Shown here in pieces: positions 43,691 through 52,699 of a DNA stretch of 55,223 nt. The notes below the pieces were generated by a model that saw only the letters and a program-made list of their open reading frames with translations, made no database searches and was not told the origin of the DNA. Numbering within the stretch: position 1 is the stretch's first letter; each line of letters begins with the position of its first letter. Source of the DNA: Chitinophaga terrae (ex Kim and Jung 2007) (GTDB taxonomy: Bacteria; Bacteroidota; Bacteroidia; Chitinophagales; Chitinophagaceae); assembly GCF_900107795.1 (NCBI RefSeq), contig NZ_FNRL01000035.1, forward strand, positions 1-55,223, given 5' to 3'. The position numbers and the translations under genes are program-made.

Positions 43691-44284
43691 CTATAATAAT
43701 CTGTTTGAGTTGAATAATAATAACAGCAGCATGGTAACACTTCCATTCTTGAAATGTAATCTCAGGTGTTTTAATGCCATCGTCAGCTGGTTCTCCACTG
43801 TTCGTTTTGAAATGCCCAGCCGCAGGGCGATCTCGTCATTGCTTAGATACTCGAAACGGCTCAACCGGAAGATCTCCTGGCACCTTTTAGGTAGTTGCAG
43901 TAAAGTAGCATGGAGCTGTTCATAAAGCTCCGATTGCCGGATATGCGTATCCGCTTCGCTATGGCTGGTAATTTCATTCCCTAAAGAATCGGTATCCACC
44001 GGTACCAGCACATGCCGCGCTTTCTGACGGCTATAGATCTGGTAACGGGTAGCCGTAAGCAAAAAAGAGGGAAATGACGCTATCTCTAAAGTATGTCGGC
44101 GGTTCCAGATACTAAGAAAAATATCGTGAACAATTTCCTGGCTCGCTTCCTTATCTCTCAGATATTTGTACCCTGTTTTGTACACACTTACCCAATATTT
44201 ATCGAAGAGCCTGTTAAACGCGTGCTGATCATCACAACGGATAGCTTTCCACAAATCTGTATCAGTCAATTCAATGTGGAACAT
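43691..44284 (-). CDS. ECF RNA polymerase sigma factor (FecI-like, Bacteroidota type)
   Basis: From the ATG at 44282-44284 (MFHIELTDTD) the protein has 197 residues; an upstream start at 44329 adds 15 residues lacking family similarity. Region 2 (AFNRLFDKYWVSVYKTGYKYLRDKEASQEIVHDIFLSIWNRR) and region 4 (LPKRCQEIFRLSRFEYLSNDEIALRLGISKRTVENQLTMALKHLR) are complete. It would direct RNA polymerase to the SusCD genes across the intergenic region. It is divergent from the FecR gene, while these pairs usually lie in one direction, sigma first. The last 12 residues (MLLLLLFNSNRLL) form a hydrophobic tail. Confidence 0.92.
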   Translation of the reverse strand: MFHIELTDTDLWKAIRCDDQHAFNRLFDKYWVSVYKTGYKYLRDKEASQEIVHDIFLSIWNRRHTLEIASFPSFLLTATRYQIYSRQKARHVLVPVDTDSLGNEITSHSEADTHIRQSELYEQLHATLLQLPKRCQEIFRLSRFEYLSNDEIALRLGISKRTVENQLTMALKHLRLHFKNGSVTMLLLLLFNSNRLL

Positions 44285-44398
44285 CTCAACATAGATTTTT
44301 TCGTACGAAAAGATAAGCGTTAAAAACAAAAAAAAAAATTTATGATTTTATGTGTGTGTACCCATTTTTTTCATACCTAGTATACAAAGACCGGTTGA

Positions 44399-45535
44399 AT
44401 GACAAAAGAAGAGTTTCAGCAACTATATATAAAGTTCCAGGAGGGCAAATGCTCGCCTGAAGAACTTAAAGCGCTATTTGAGTACCAGGACGGGATGCAG
44501 ATGGAAGACGGGCAATGGGATAGCGCCCTGGGAAATAAATGGGTGATCGCCGAAGGGCTGAAACAGCGGCTGAATAACAGCATGGAGAAAGCTCCTGTTA
44601 CTGGCCTGCGATGGAAAAAATACGCCTGGCGGGCGGCAGCTGCGGCAGCAGCGCTGCTGGTTGGCGTCGGGGCCTGGGATTTTTACCGCGCTAAGCCCAT
44701 CCGGGGACACGTAGTGGCGAGTAAACAGTCTCCCAAACCTTCCGGAGTGTCACTGGTCTTAGGCAGCGGGAAAACCATTTCCTTGTCAGATGCCGGTAAA
44801 GGCGTGGTGAATTACGCTTCCGGGGTGACGGCAAACAAAGTATCCAATGCTGAACTGGCCTATGATACCAAAGAAGTGAACAGCCGGCAGCCAGCCGAGA
44901 TGAATACATTGAAAACACCGCCGGGATTTCAATACACTGTCACCCTCTCGGATGGCTCAAAAGTACGCCTGAACGCCTCTTCATCCCTGCAATACCCTGT
45001 TTATTTTACAGGAAAGCAGCGGGAGGTCACACTAACCGGGGAGGCTTTTTTTGAAGTCAGCGCATCCGCCGAATCGCCTTTTATCGTACATGTAAAAGAT
45101 CAGAAAATACAGGCCCTGGGCACTATGTTCAATATTAAGGCATACCAGGGAGAAAATACAACCAAAACAACGCTGGTAAATGGAGCTGTGAATGTTCATG
45201 TTGCCAATACCTCCCGGGTACTGCCGGTTGGCCAGCAACTTCAATTCAATACCCTGACCAATGAAGTAAAGATCAGGGAGGTGAATATGGAAACCGTTTT
45301 AGCCTGGAAAGACGGCATCTTCGCCTTCGAAAGAGAACCAATTGCCGACATCATGATGGAAATAGGAAGATGGTACAATATGGACATAGTTTTTGCACAA
45401 GGCGATAAAAACAAAAAATTTACAGGAACCATATCCCGTTATGACAAAATTGAAGATGTGCTCCTAAAACTGGAAAAGACAGGAGCAATGAAATTTCACT
45501 TGGAAAACAAAAAAGTTATAGTTCAAATTCCATAG
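44399..45535 (+). CDS. FecR-family anti-sigma factor
   Basis: The 378-residue protein has a cytoplasmic N-terminus of about 75 residues that should hold the sigma factor, one membrane helix (AAAAAAALLVGVGAWDFY, about 78-97), a FecR domain (TPPGFQYTVTLSDGSKVRLNASSSLQYP to VLPVGQQLQF, about 180-285) and a C-terminal DUF4974 domain (AWKDGIFAFEREPIADIMMEI). It transmits a signal from the STN domain of the SusC protein 79 bases downstream to the ECF sigma factor. The region before it holds an 11-A tract (44328-44338). Confidence 0.93.
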   Translation: MTKEEFQQLYIKFQEGKCSPEELKALFEYQDGMQMEDGQWDSALGNKWVIAEGLKQRLNNSMEKAPVTGLRWKKYAWRAAAAAAALLVGVGAWDFYRAKPIRGHVVASKQSPKPSGVSLVLGSGKTISLSDAGKGVVNYASGVTANKVSNAELAYDTKEVNSRQPAEMNTLKTPPGFQYTVTLSDGSKVRLNASSSLQYPVYFTGKQREVTLTGEAFFEVSASAESPFIVHVKDQKIQALGTMFNIKAYQGENTTKTTLVNGAVNVHVANTSRVLPVGQQLQFNTLTNEVKIREVNMETVLAWKDGIFAFEREPIADIMMEIGRWYNMDIVFAQGDKNKKFTGTISRYDKIEDVLLKLEKTGAMKFHLENKKVIVQIP

Positions 45536-45614
45536 TTATAAATTGTAATTCAGCCAGAATCTCGTTTTATTGAATCCCTGATTCAGTAAGAGTTTTCACC
45601 TTAATTATCACCAG

Positions 45615-48600
45615 ATGAATAGTAATCCGCGTTCACGCCGGCGAGGGACAAGACTCCTTTTGCCTGCCAGAGACCTGTGCTCAAAAGTGTTGTTTATTGC
45701 ATTTTTTATGGCTTCGTCATTCAGCCTCTATGCACAGTCTGCATTAATCACCCTGACAGTAAAAAATGAAAAACTGGAATCCGTCCTGAAAAAACTAAAA
45801 CAGCAAACAGGCTACAGTTTTATTTACGAAAATGAATTGCTGGACAATACCTCCCCGGTCACCCTGCAGGCAGTTAAACAATCCCTGAAATCGGTACTGG
45901 ACGAGTGCTTCAGGAATCAGCCATTGCAATACAGCGTGGTCGACAAATCCGTAATTATCAGTAAACGGGGTAGTAACAAAACCACTCCCGAATCCATTAC
46001 CGTCAGAGGACGGGTACTGGACTCAAAGGGCGAGCCCATGCCGGGAGTAACCATCCGCAGCAGGAATAATAATGCGAATGTGCAGTCGAAAGACGACGGA
46101 ACATTCTCGCTCACCCTGAAAGAAGCCAATGACGTGGTGATATTTACCTTTGTTGGCTATATTACCCAGGAAGTAGCGGTATCCGGGTCTACAACCCTTA
46201 ACATCACCCTGAAAGAAAAAACTTCTGACCTGGCGGATGTGGTGGTGGTAGCATACGGTCAGCAAAAGAAAGTGACCACCATCGGCGCGCAGAGCAGCGT
46301 CCGGGCTGAAGACCTGAAACTTCCCGCCGCTAACTTAACTAATGCCATCGCCGGTCGCGTAGCCGGTATTATAGGCGTTCAGCGAAGCGGTCAGCCAGGT
46401 TACGATAATGCGGAGATCTATATCCGCGGTATTTCCACTTTTACCAACAGCAGCCCCCTGGTGCTGGTCGACGGAATTGAAAGGGATTTCGCCAACGTAG
46501 ATCCCGAGGATATCGCCAGCTTCAGCGTTTTGAAAGACGCTTCCGCAACGGCTGTATACGGCGTACGCGGTGCAAATGGCGTGATCCTCATTCAAACTAA
46601 AACAGGTAAAGTAGGTAAACCGCTCATTAACGCCCAATACGACCAGGGATACACCCAGTTCACCAAAATACCAAAGTTTGCCGACGGGGTAACCTATCTC
46701 CGCATGGCTAACGAAGCATATAAGAACAGCAATCCAAATGATCCGCTTCCTAAATATTCTGAAGAGCGTATTAACCAGACAGCTACCGGCGAAGATCCGG
46801 ATCTGAGCCCGAATGTCGACTGGTTTGATGTGCTTTTTAATAAGGCCGGTCAAAACCGCCGTGCAAGGGTGAATGCGAATGGCGGATCAGAAAACGCCCA
46901 ATACTATCTTTCTATCGGGTATTATGATGAGAAAGGAATGTATAAGACCGATGGATTGGCCAACTACAACTCGCAGATCAAATTCACCAGGTATAATTTC
47001 ACGTCCAACCTGGTAATGAAACTCACCAAATCCACGAAGGTAGATTTTGGAGCAGCCGGTTGGATCAGTAACGGGAACTTCCCCGGCAGCAGCGTAGACC
47101 AGATCTGGGGCGCCGCTTACCTGTTGCCTCCCATCCTCATTCCTCCAATTTATTCCAACGGCCTGCACTCACAGCTGAGAACGGGCGATATCTTCAACCC
47201 TTATAACCTCCTTACCCAAAGCGGGTATGTAACGGAGTTCAGAAGCCAGTTATGGAGCAATATCAGGGTAACACAAGACCTGGGTTCCCTGGTAAAAGGA
47301 TTGTCGGTAACGGGTATGTTCTCTTTCGATAACTATAACAGCCATAATATCAGCCGCACAAAAACCGTGGACGGCTACATGGCCACCGGAAGGGACAGCG
47401 CCGGCAACCTGATCATGGATCAGACCTCCATCGGCAGCAACTACCTTGGCTACAGCAGGTCTAATGGCGGTAGCCGGCAGTTTTATACAGAAGCAGCATT
47501 GAACTATAAGCAGAATTTCGGTAAGAATGAGGTAACAGGAATGGTATTATATAACCAGTCTGACAGGCAGGATGCTTTCGCAGGCGATTTCATTTCGTCT
47601 ATCCCTTACCGCTACCTGGGCGTGGCAGGAAGGGTGACCTACGCCTATGATAATACTTACCTGGCAGAAGCCAACTTTGGTTACAATGGTTCTGAAACCT
47701 TCGAACCCAAGAAACGCTTCGGTTTCTTCCCGTCTTTCGGTGTGGGCTGGGTGCCTTCCGAAGCAACCTTCTTCCAGCCGCTTATCAACGCCATCCAGTT
47801 CCTGAAAGTGCGCTTCTCCTATGGCCTGGTAGGTAACGGAAACATCGGCGGCCGCAGGTTTGCCTATATCTCTACTGTCGGAAACGGTAATGGCGGCTAC
47901 TCTTACGGCAGCAACGGCATCGACAATAATATCGACGGCTACGATATCGGCGATTATGCTGTATCTGTAACCTGGGAAAAAGCCAAGAAAGCGAACCTGG
48001 GTATCGAATTAAAAACCCTGCACGACCAGGTGTCGTTAGTGGTAGATATATTCAGGGAAAACCGCACAGGTATTTTCAGGCAGCGTGGGGATGTGCCGCA
48101 GATCTCCGGTATCCGCAGCCTGCCTTTTGCCAACCTGGGTGAAATTCATAACAGGGGGATAGATGCAACACTCGAGATCAATAAGAAAGTAGGGGAACTG
48201 CAGATAGGTTTCAGGGGCAATTTTACCTGGAACAGGGCAATGATCATTAACGACGCCAACGCGCCCTGGCCTTATCCCTGGCAACAGCGCATAGGCCGCA
48301 AACTGGGACAACGTTTCGGCTATACGGCTTTAGGATTGTTCACCTCCAAAGAAGACGTAGCAGCCAGTCCATACCAGACAGGTACCAACATGCCGGGCGA
48401 TATCAAGTATAAAGACATGAATGGAGATGGAAAGATAGATACCTATGACCAGGGACCTATCGGTTATGGCAGCATCCCCGAGATCGTATACGGCTTCGGA
48501 CCTACTTTCAACTGGAGAGGCTGGTCGCTGGCCGGATGGTTTAAAGGCATCAGCAACGTAGATATTTCACTGAACGGCGACGGCCTGCAACCTTTCAGCC

Positions 48601-48968
48601 AGGGCGGCGAAAGAGGCAACCTGCTGGCGCAGATCACCGACCGCTGGACTCCCGGCAGCACCAATCCGCATCCATTGTATCCAAGACTAACCTATGGTAA
48701 CGACAATATGAACTACGCCAATAGCTCATGGTGGGTGAAAAACGGCGCGTTCCTCCGGTTGCAGACTTTGCAATTCGGCTATACTTTCAGCAATAAACCA
48801 TGGTTAAAGAAAGCCGGCCTTTCAAATGTTTACCTCTACTTTATCGGCAACAACTTAATTACATTCAGCGGATTTGACCTCTGGGACGTGGAGCTGGGCG
48901 ATGGCCGTGGTTCGCAATATCCACTTGTTAAGACGTTTAACCTCGGCGCCAAGCTCTCTTTCAGATAA
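45615..48968 (+). CDS. SusC/RagA-family transporter with STN signalling domain
   Basis: The 1117-residue protein has an unusually long signal region (membrane segment LFIAFFMASSFSLYAQ), an STN secretin/TonB N-terminal domain (about 45-115: LITLTVKNEKLESVLKKLKQ to VIISKRG), a carboxypeptidase-like domain (VRGRVLDSKGEPMPGVTIRS), the SusC plug (VVVVAYGQQKKVTTIGAQSSV, IYIRGISTFTNSSPLVLVDG, VLKDASATAVYGVRGANGV) and a barrel ending in FNLGAKLSFR. The STN domain contacts FecR, so import of the ligand probably switches on the divergent sigma factor. The cargo is not evident from neighbours. Confidence 0.95.
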   Translation: MNSNPRSRRRGTRLLLPARDLCSKVLFIAFFMASSFSLYAQSALITLTVKNEKLESVLKKLKQQTGYSFIYENELLDNTSPVTLQAVKQSLKSVLDECFRNQPLQYSVVDKSVIISKRGSNKTTPESITVRGRVLDSKGEPMPGVTIRSRNNNANVQSKDDGTFSLTLKEANDVVIFTFVGYITQEVAVSGSTTLNITLKEKTSDLADVVVVAYGQQKKVTTIGAQSSVRAEDLKLPAANLTNAIAGRVAGIIGVQRSGQPGYDNAEIYIRGISTFTNSSPLVLVDGIERDFANVDPEDIASFSVLKDASATAVYGVRGANGVILIQTKTGKVGKPLINAQYDQGYTQFTKIPKFADGVTYLRMANEAYKNSNPNDPLPKYSEERINQTATGEDPDLSPNVDWFDVLFNKAGQNRRARVNANGGSENAQYYLSIGYYDEKGMYKTDGLANYNSQIKFTRYNFTSNLVMKLTKSTKVDFGAAGWISNGNFPGSSVDQIWGAAYLLPPILIPPIYSNGLHSQLRTGDIFNPYNLLTQSGYVTEFRSQLWSNIRVTQDLGSLVKGLSVTGMFSFDNYNSHNISRTKTVDGYMATGRDSAGNLIMDQTSIGSNYLGYSRSNGGSRQFYTEAALNYKQNFGKNEVTGMVLYNQSDRQDAFAGDFISSIPYRYLGVAGRVTYAYDNTYLAEANFGYNGSETFEPKKRFGFFPSFGVGWVPSEATFFQPLINAIQFLKVRFSYGLVGNGNIGGRRFAYISTVGNGNGGYSYGSNGIDNNIDGYDIGDYAVSVTWEKAKKANLGIELKTLHDQVSLVVDIFRENRTGIFRQRGDVPQISGIRSLPFANLGEIHNRGIDATLEINKKVGELQIGFRGNFTWNRAMIINDANAPWPYPWQQRIGRKLGQRFGYTALGLFTSKEDVAASPYQTGTNMPGDIKYKDMNGDGKIDTYDQGPIGYGSIPEIVYGFGPTFNWRGWSLAGWFKGISNVDISLNGDGLQPFSQGGERGNLLAQITDRWTPGSTNPHPLYPRLTYGNDNMNYANSSWWVKNGAFLRLQTLQFGYTFSNKPWLKKAGLSNVYLYFIGNNLITFSGFDLWDVELGDGRGSQYPLVKTFNLGAKLSFR

Positions 48969-48983
48969 GATAAATCAATGATC

Positions 48984-50771
48984 ATGAAGAAATTTACCTT
49001 ATATATCGCCATATTGTTTTTTACTGCCGGTTTACTTAGCAGCTGCAGTAAATACCTTGACCAGGTCCCTAATGACCGTATCACTATCGAGGAGGTATTT
49101 AAAAAGAAAGGGCCATCGGAAAGATACCTGGCTAATATCTACAGTTATGTCAACGACGAATCGGATCAATGGAACAATAATCCCTGGCTGGGAAACTGTG
49201 ATGAAGCGGATGTTACCTGGTCTAAATACCCCATCTATAGCCTGAACATAGGCAATATGAGCGCGGGCAACGTATTGTTCGACAAGTGGGGATATTATTA
49301 TAATGCCATCCGTGCTGCTACCTATTTCATGAAGCATATCAATGAGAACGTGGAGATACGCAGCCTGAATGGTCAGCAGCTGATAGATCAGTACCAGGCG
49401 GAAGCCCGTTGTTTAAGGGCTTATTACTATTTCCTCCTGATGAGGCAATTCGGGCCTGTGGTGCTGATGGGAGATACGCTCCTGGCGCCCGACGCTCCGG
49501 CAAGCGACATGCAGATCCCGCGCAGCCCATTCGACGAATGCGTGAACTATGTAAGCAGCGAACTGGATGCAGTAGCGGCTGCGTTGCCGCTCGTGCCCAT
49601 GAATAACGGGGAACCCAGCGATCTGCAGGGCGGTCGCATGACAAAAGGAATTGCGCTTGCCATCAAATCACGGTTATGGCTATATGCAGCCAGTCCTCTG
49701 TACAATGGAAACACTGAAATGGCAAGTTTCAAAACCCAGGATGGCAGGAATTTCATTTCACAGAGCTTCGATAAAGAGAAATGGAAAAAGGCGGCAGATG
49801 CGGCTAAAGCGGTAATTGACCTCGGCCTCTATTCCCTGTATAAGGACCCGGGCGGCGATGTGAAAAAATCGTTGCAAGGCATATTCCTGCAGCCATGGAA
49901 CAGCGAGCAGATCTTCGTCAGAAAGAGCAATGGCCTTTCTACCTACGATGTGCATTGCATGCCACGGCAGGCAGGCGGCTGGTGCGGTCTGGCTGTTACC
50001 CAGGAACAGGTGGATGCCTACTTCATGAAAGACGGTAAATCTATAACTGAATCGCCACTGTATTCTGAATCAGGTTTTACTACCGAAAACGGGGTGAAAG
50101 TGTTCAACATGTACCAGAATCGCGAGCCCCGCTTTTATACAGATGTGACTTACAACAACAGTATTTTCCTTGGCGGTAATATGAAATCAGCCGCTCCTGT
50201 CAGCTTCTTCCTCTCTGGACCTAATGGCAAGAACGGGCATCCTACCGATTGGTCTAAAACCGGCTACCTGATCAGGAAGAATGTGGGTACGCAAACCAAC
50301 GACGGTTCCGGCGGGAATGGTCAGAAACAGATCAGGCCTATTATCCTTTTCAGGTTGGGAGAGATCTACCTGAACTATGCAGAAGCGCTGAACGAATATG
50401 ATCCGGGAAACCCTGATATCTTGAAGTATGTGAATGCCATCCGTCGCCGCGCCGGTATCCCGGGCTATGGAGATGGAGCAGATGGGTTACCGGTACCTGC
50501 AACCCAGGCCGACGCAAGGAAGAAGATCCGCGACGAAAGGAGAGTAGAACTGGCGTATGAATGCCATAGGTGGTTCGATATCCGTCGCTGGAAGATAGCC
50601 GCTTCCGTAATGGGAGATGTTCATGGGATGGATATCAATAAAGATGGGGATGACTTTTATAAACGAAGCGTTGCCGCCACGCACTTATTCCGTTCGGCTA
50701 ACTATTGGTTCCCGATCAGCCAGTATGAGATGGATAGAGGAAGAACAATGATCCAAAATCCCGGCTGGTAA
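48984..50771 (+). CDS. SusD/RagB-family surface lipoprotein
   Basis: I start at 48984 (MKKFTLYIAILFF); an ATG at 48978 is equally possible. The 595-residue lipoprotein (signal ending LLSSC, then SKYLDQVPND) has the SusD TPR half with AEARCLRAYYYFLLMRQFGPV and the C-terminal half with LGEIYLNYAEALNEYDP, DERRVELAYECHRWFDIRRW and MDRGRTMIQNPGW. It follows SusC by 15 bases and pairs with it to bind and pass on the cargo. It is not closely similar to the SusD of the first locus. Confidence 0.95.
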   Translation: MKKFTLYIAILFFTAGLLSSCSKYLDQVPNDRITIEEVFKKKGPSERYLANIYSYVNDESDQWNNNPWLGNCDEADVTWSKYPIYSLNIGNMSAGNVLFDKWGYYYNAIRAATYFMKHINENVEIRSLNGQQLIDQYQAEARCLRAYYYFLLMRQFGPVVLMGDTLLAPDAPASDMQIPRSPFDECVNYVSSELDAVAAALPLVPMNNGEPSDLQGGRMTKGIALAIKSRLWLYAASPLYNGNTEMASFKTQDGRNFISQSFDKEKWKKAADAAKAVIDLGLYSLYKDPGGDVKKSLQGIFLQPWNSEQIFVRKSNGLSTYDVHCMPRQAGGWCGLAVTQEQVDAYFMKDGKSITESPLYSESGFTTENGVKVFNMYQNREPRFYTDVTYNNSIFLGGNMKSAAPVSFFLSGPNGKNGHPTDWSKTGYLIRKNVGTQTNDGSGGNGQKQIRPIILFRLGEIYLNYAEALNEYDPGNPDILKYVNAIRRRAGIPGYGDGADGLPVPATQADARKKIRDERRVELAYECHRWFDIRRWKIAASVMGDVHGMDINKDGDDFYKRSVAATHLFRSANYWFPISQYEMDRGRTMIQNPGW

Positions 50772-50801
50772 TAGTTTTATCTAAGTTCTAAAGTCAACGA
50801 T

Positions 50802-51749
50802 ATGTCATTCAAGCAATTCCATATATTTTGTTTTACAGTCCTGGCGGCGGCATTCAGTGCCTGCAACGATAAATTCGAGTTGCCGGAACAACCGTTATCA
50901 GCCTATACAAAGGTATACATGCCTCAATCGGTGAATGGCCCCAAGGTCTACTCCTTCAAGATCAGTGATACCGCCCAGACAATGATCTACTCCGCCAATT
51001 TCGGCGGCCAGGATTATCCGGCTGCGGATATCCAGGTAACCTTTGCGGTTAATAACCAGCTGGTCGACAGCTTCAATAAAGCCAATGGTACCGCCTACGC
51101 CGTTTTACCTGAGAAGAGCTACGAGTATACTACTTCGGCCGTTATTCCGAAAGGCGCATTATCTACAGGTCCGCTGTCGGTAAAAGTAAAGACCTCGGGC
51201 GATGGGGCGATAGAAGTATTGAAAGACTACCTGCTGCCAGTTACTATCAGCAGCACCTCCGCAGAATTAAATACCGCAATGAGCGTGGCATTCTTCAAGG
51301 TATCTGTACAGCCGGAAGTCTATGACCGTACCGGGTGGACGATAGCCGGTTTCTCTTCTGAAGAAGCAGACGGGGAAGGGCCTAACAATGGCAGAGCGGT
51401 TTTCGTGTTGGATAACAATCCTTCCACTTTCTGGCATACGCAATGGAAAGGCGCCAGTCCCGGCCCTCCGCATTACCTGGTCGTGGATATGGGAGCCGCT
51501 AAAACAGTTCATGGCCTGGCTTTAACGCCACGGCAGTCAGACAATTCCGGCAAGCCGCAGGAACTGACAGTGGAAACCAGCACCGATAACCAAACCTGGC
51601 AGGCCGTTGGCTCATTTACCATGGAAAATACAACAGCCGAACAAATGAGAACCCTATCAACGTATACTGATGCCCGTTATATCAAACTGACCATCACCAA
51701 AAGTTATAACGCATCTTATACTCACCTGGCAGAATTTAAAGCATTCTGA
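50802..51749 (+). CDS. DUF1735 / F5/8-type C (discoidin) lipoprotein
   Basis: The 315-residue lipoprotein (signal to AAFSAC) has an N-terminal DUF1735 (BT_3987-like) beta domain (about 30-165: FAVNNQLVDSFNKANGTAYAVLPEKSYE, LPVTISSTSAELN) and a C-terminal discoidin domain (about 180-315: GWTIAGFSSEEADGEGPNNGRAVFVLDNNPSTFWHTQW, HYLVVDMGAAKTVHGLALTPRQ, YIKLTITKSYNA). DUF1735 proteins often accompany SusCD pairs in loci for N-glycan-like host or fungal glycans, where a GH18 enzyme may follow; here no enzyme follows. It is probably a surface glycan-binding protein. It starts 30 bases after SusD and ends just before a terminator. Confidence 0.87.
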   Translation: MSFKQFHIFCFTVLAAAFSACNDKFELPEQPLSAYTKVYMPQSVNGPKVYSFKISDTAQTMIYSANFGGQDYPAADIQVTFAVNNQLVDSFNKANGTAYAVLPEKSYEYTTSAVIPKGALSTGPLSVKVKTSGDGAIEVLKDYLLPVTISSTSAELNTAMSVAFFKVSVQPEVYDRTGWTIAGFSSEEADGEGPNNGRAVFVLDNNPSTFWHTQWKGASPGPPHYLVVDMGAAKTVHGLALTPRQSDNSGKPQELTVETSTDNQTWQAVGSFTMENTTAEQMRTLSTYTDARYIKLTITKSYNASYTHLAEFKAF

Positions 51750-51764
51750 TAACCGGGAGGAAAT

Positions 51765-51822
51765 TGCCTGCCATGCTACAACAAAACGTTAAGATGGAAT
51801 GCACAGCTGGCAGGCATTTTTT
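51765..51822 (+). terminator. Terminator of the second SusCD operon
   Basis: TGCCTGCCA (51765-51773) pairs with TGGCAGGCA (51808-51816), followed by six T. It stands 16 bases after the stop of the DUF1735 lipoprotein and overlaps the start of the SDR remnant. Confidence 0.85.
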
Positions 51823-52030
51823 CCGTGAGTTTGTCAATTACCGGGAAAGACTTGGATTACCTGTTGCCGGCAAGGAAGGCGCTGAAGCAGAGGCGCATTT
51901 CGGTTGGTTCAAATACTTCGCATCAATGAATTGTGCTGCTTCCAGCGAGTTGACAAGGCAGGCGCTGGGCTGGGAAACCAGGGAAGCAGGGTTGCTGGAA
52001 GACCTGGTTGCAGGCGGCTATCTGGCCTGA
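51817..52030 (+). pseudogene. NAD-dependent epimerase/SDR, C-terminal remnant
   Basis: The last 70 residues of this frame read like the end of a full-length NAD(P)-dependent SDR/epimerase: AEAEAHFGWFKYFASMNCAASSELTRQALGWETREAGLLEDLVAGGYLA closely follows the family's closing pattern (E/AHFGWF-x2-F-x-ASS-x2-TR-x2-LGW-x5-GLL-x-DL). There is no Rossmann fold upstream; the frame is closed by the terminator of the previous operon and the only start codons are a TTG/ATG inside that hairpin. About three quarters of the gene must be missing. Likely a decayed end left by a deletion. Confidence 0.82.
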
Positions 52031-52056
52031 CAAACTGCTTTTTACCTGGTAAAAAA

Positions 52057-52100
52057 ATGCGGGAGGCGGGAATTTAATTCCTGCCTCCCGCATTTTTTTT
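52057..52100 (+). terminator. Strong terminator after the SDR remnant
   Basis: AATGCGGGAGGCGGGAA pairs with TTCCTGCCTCCCGCATT over 17 bp (one G-T) with a short loop, then eight T (52093-52100). It is probably the original terminator of the lost SDR gene. Confidence 0.95.
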
Positions 52101-52115
52101 GTTGTTGATTATCAA

Positions 52116-52147
52116 TTTGTTAAGTAAATAGTCAGAAAATAAATTTG
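52116..52147 (+). promoter_or_regulatory. Promoter of the SRPBCC-DoxX operon
   Basis: TTTG at 52116-52119 and TAAATTTG at 52140-52147 with a 20-base spacer fit the Bacteroidota -33/-7 consensus exactly. The start of transcription is predicted near 52154, inside the first palindrome of the operator. Confidence 0.78.
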
Positions 52148-52148
52148 C

Positions 52149-52190
52149 GTAGTTAAATGACTACATATACATTTGTAGTCAAATGGCTAC
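52149..52190 (+). promoter_or_regulatory. Twin palindromic operators on the SRPBCC promoter
   Basis: GTAGTTAAATGACTAC (52149-52164) and GTAGTCAAATGGCTAC (52175-52190) are nearly identical 16-bp inverted repeats, 26 bases centre to centre. The first covers the predicted transcription start, the second the leader. Such paired sites over the start point are the hallmark of a repressor, for example an ArsR-family protein, which is a frequent partner of SRPBCC/DoxX genes; no such gene is in the window. Confidence 0.72.
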
Positions 52191-52219
52191 ATTTTATTTA
52201 TCTTTTAAAAACTTCTGCA

Positions 52220-52693
52220 ATGACACACAAAACAATTGTTGAATCATCCGGCGGTCAACAGGATGTCAGGATAACAAGAACATTCGACCTACCCGTTGAA
52301 TTGCTTTTCAGGGCATACGAAGATCCCGAACTGGTTGAAAAATGGATGCACACCAAGGTATTGAAACTGGAGAACCGCACTCATGGCAGTTACACGTTTG
52401 AAACTACCAGCCAGCAAGGCGACGTCCTTTTCCGCGCAAACGGGGTGATTCACCAGTTTGTTCCCGGCCGAAAGATTGTCAGGACCTTTGAAATGGAGAA
52501 TACGCCTTTCGGGGCGCAGTTGGAGTTCCTCGAGTTTGAAAAACTGACAGCGGATACCAGCAGGCTTAATATGCATGTGATCTACAGGTCGGAAGCCGAA
52601 AGGGACCAGGTACTGCATATAGGCATCGGGCTGGAAAAAGGTATCAACCTGGCACATAATAAACTGGAAGAAATTACCGGCAAACTAAAATAA
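52220..52693 (+). CDS. SRPBCC (AHSA1-like) domain protein
   Basis: I start at 52220 (MTHKTIVESS) because the longer frame from 52157 begins inside the operator. The 157-residue protein is a complete AHSA1-like START fold: DVRITRTFDLPVELLFRAYEDPELVEKWM at the N-terminus, HGSYTFETTSQQGDVLFRANGVI in the centre, and the C-terminal helix GIGLEKGINLAHNKLEEI. These small proteins bind hydrophobic ligands; those next to DoxX are usually co-regulated stress or resistance genes. The DoxX gene follows six bases after its stop codon. Confidence 0.9.
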   Translation: MTHKTIVESSGGQQDVRITRTFDLPVELLFRAYEDPELVEKWMHTKVLKLENRTHGSYTFETTSQQGDVLFRANGVIHQFVPGRKIVRTFEMENTPFGAQLEFLEFEKLTADTSRLNMHVIYRSEAERDQVLHIGIGLEKGINLAHNKLEEITGKLK

Positions 52694-52699
52694 GACGCT

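Noticed and set aside
52157..52219. Longer start for the SRPBCC protein
   Set aside because: The start codon lies inside the palindromic operator and the added residues have no family counterpart.
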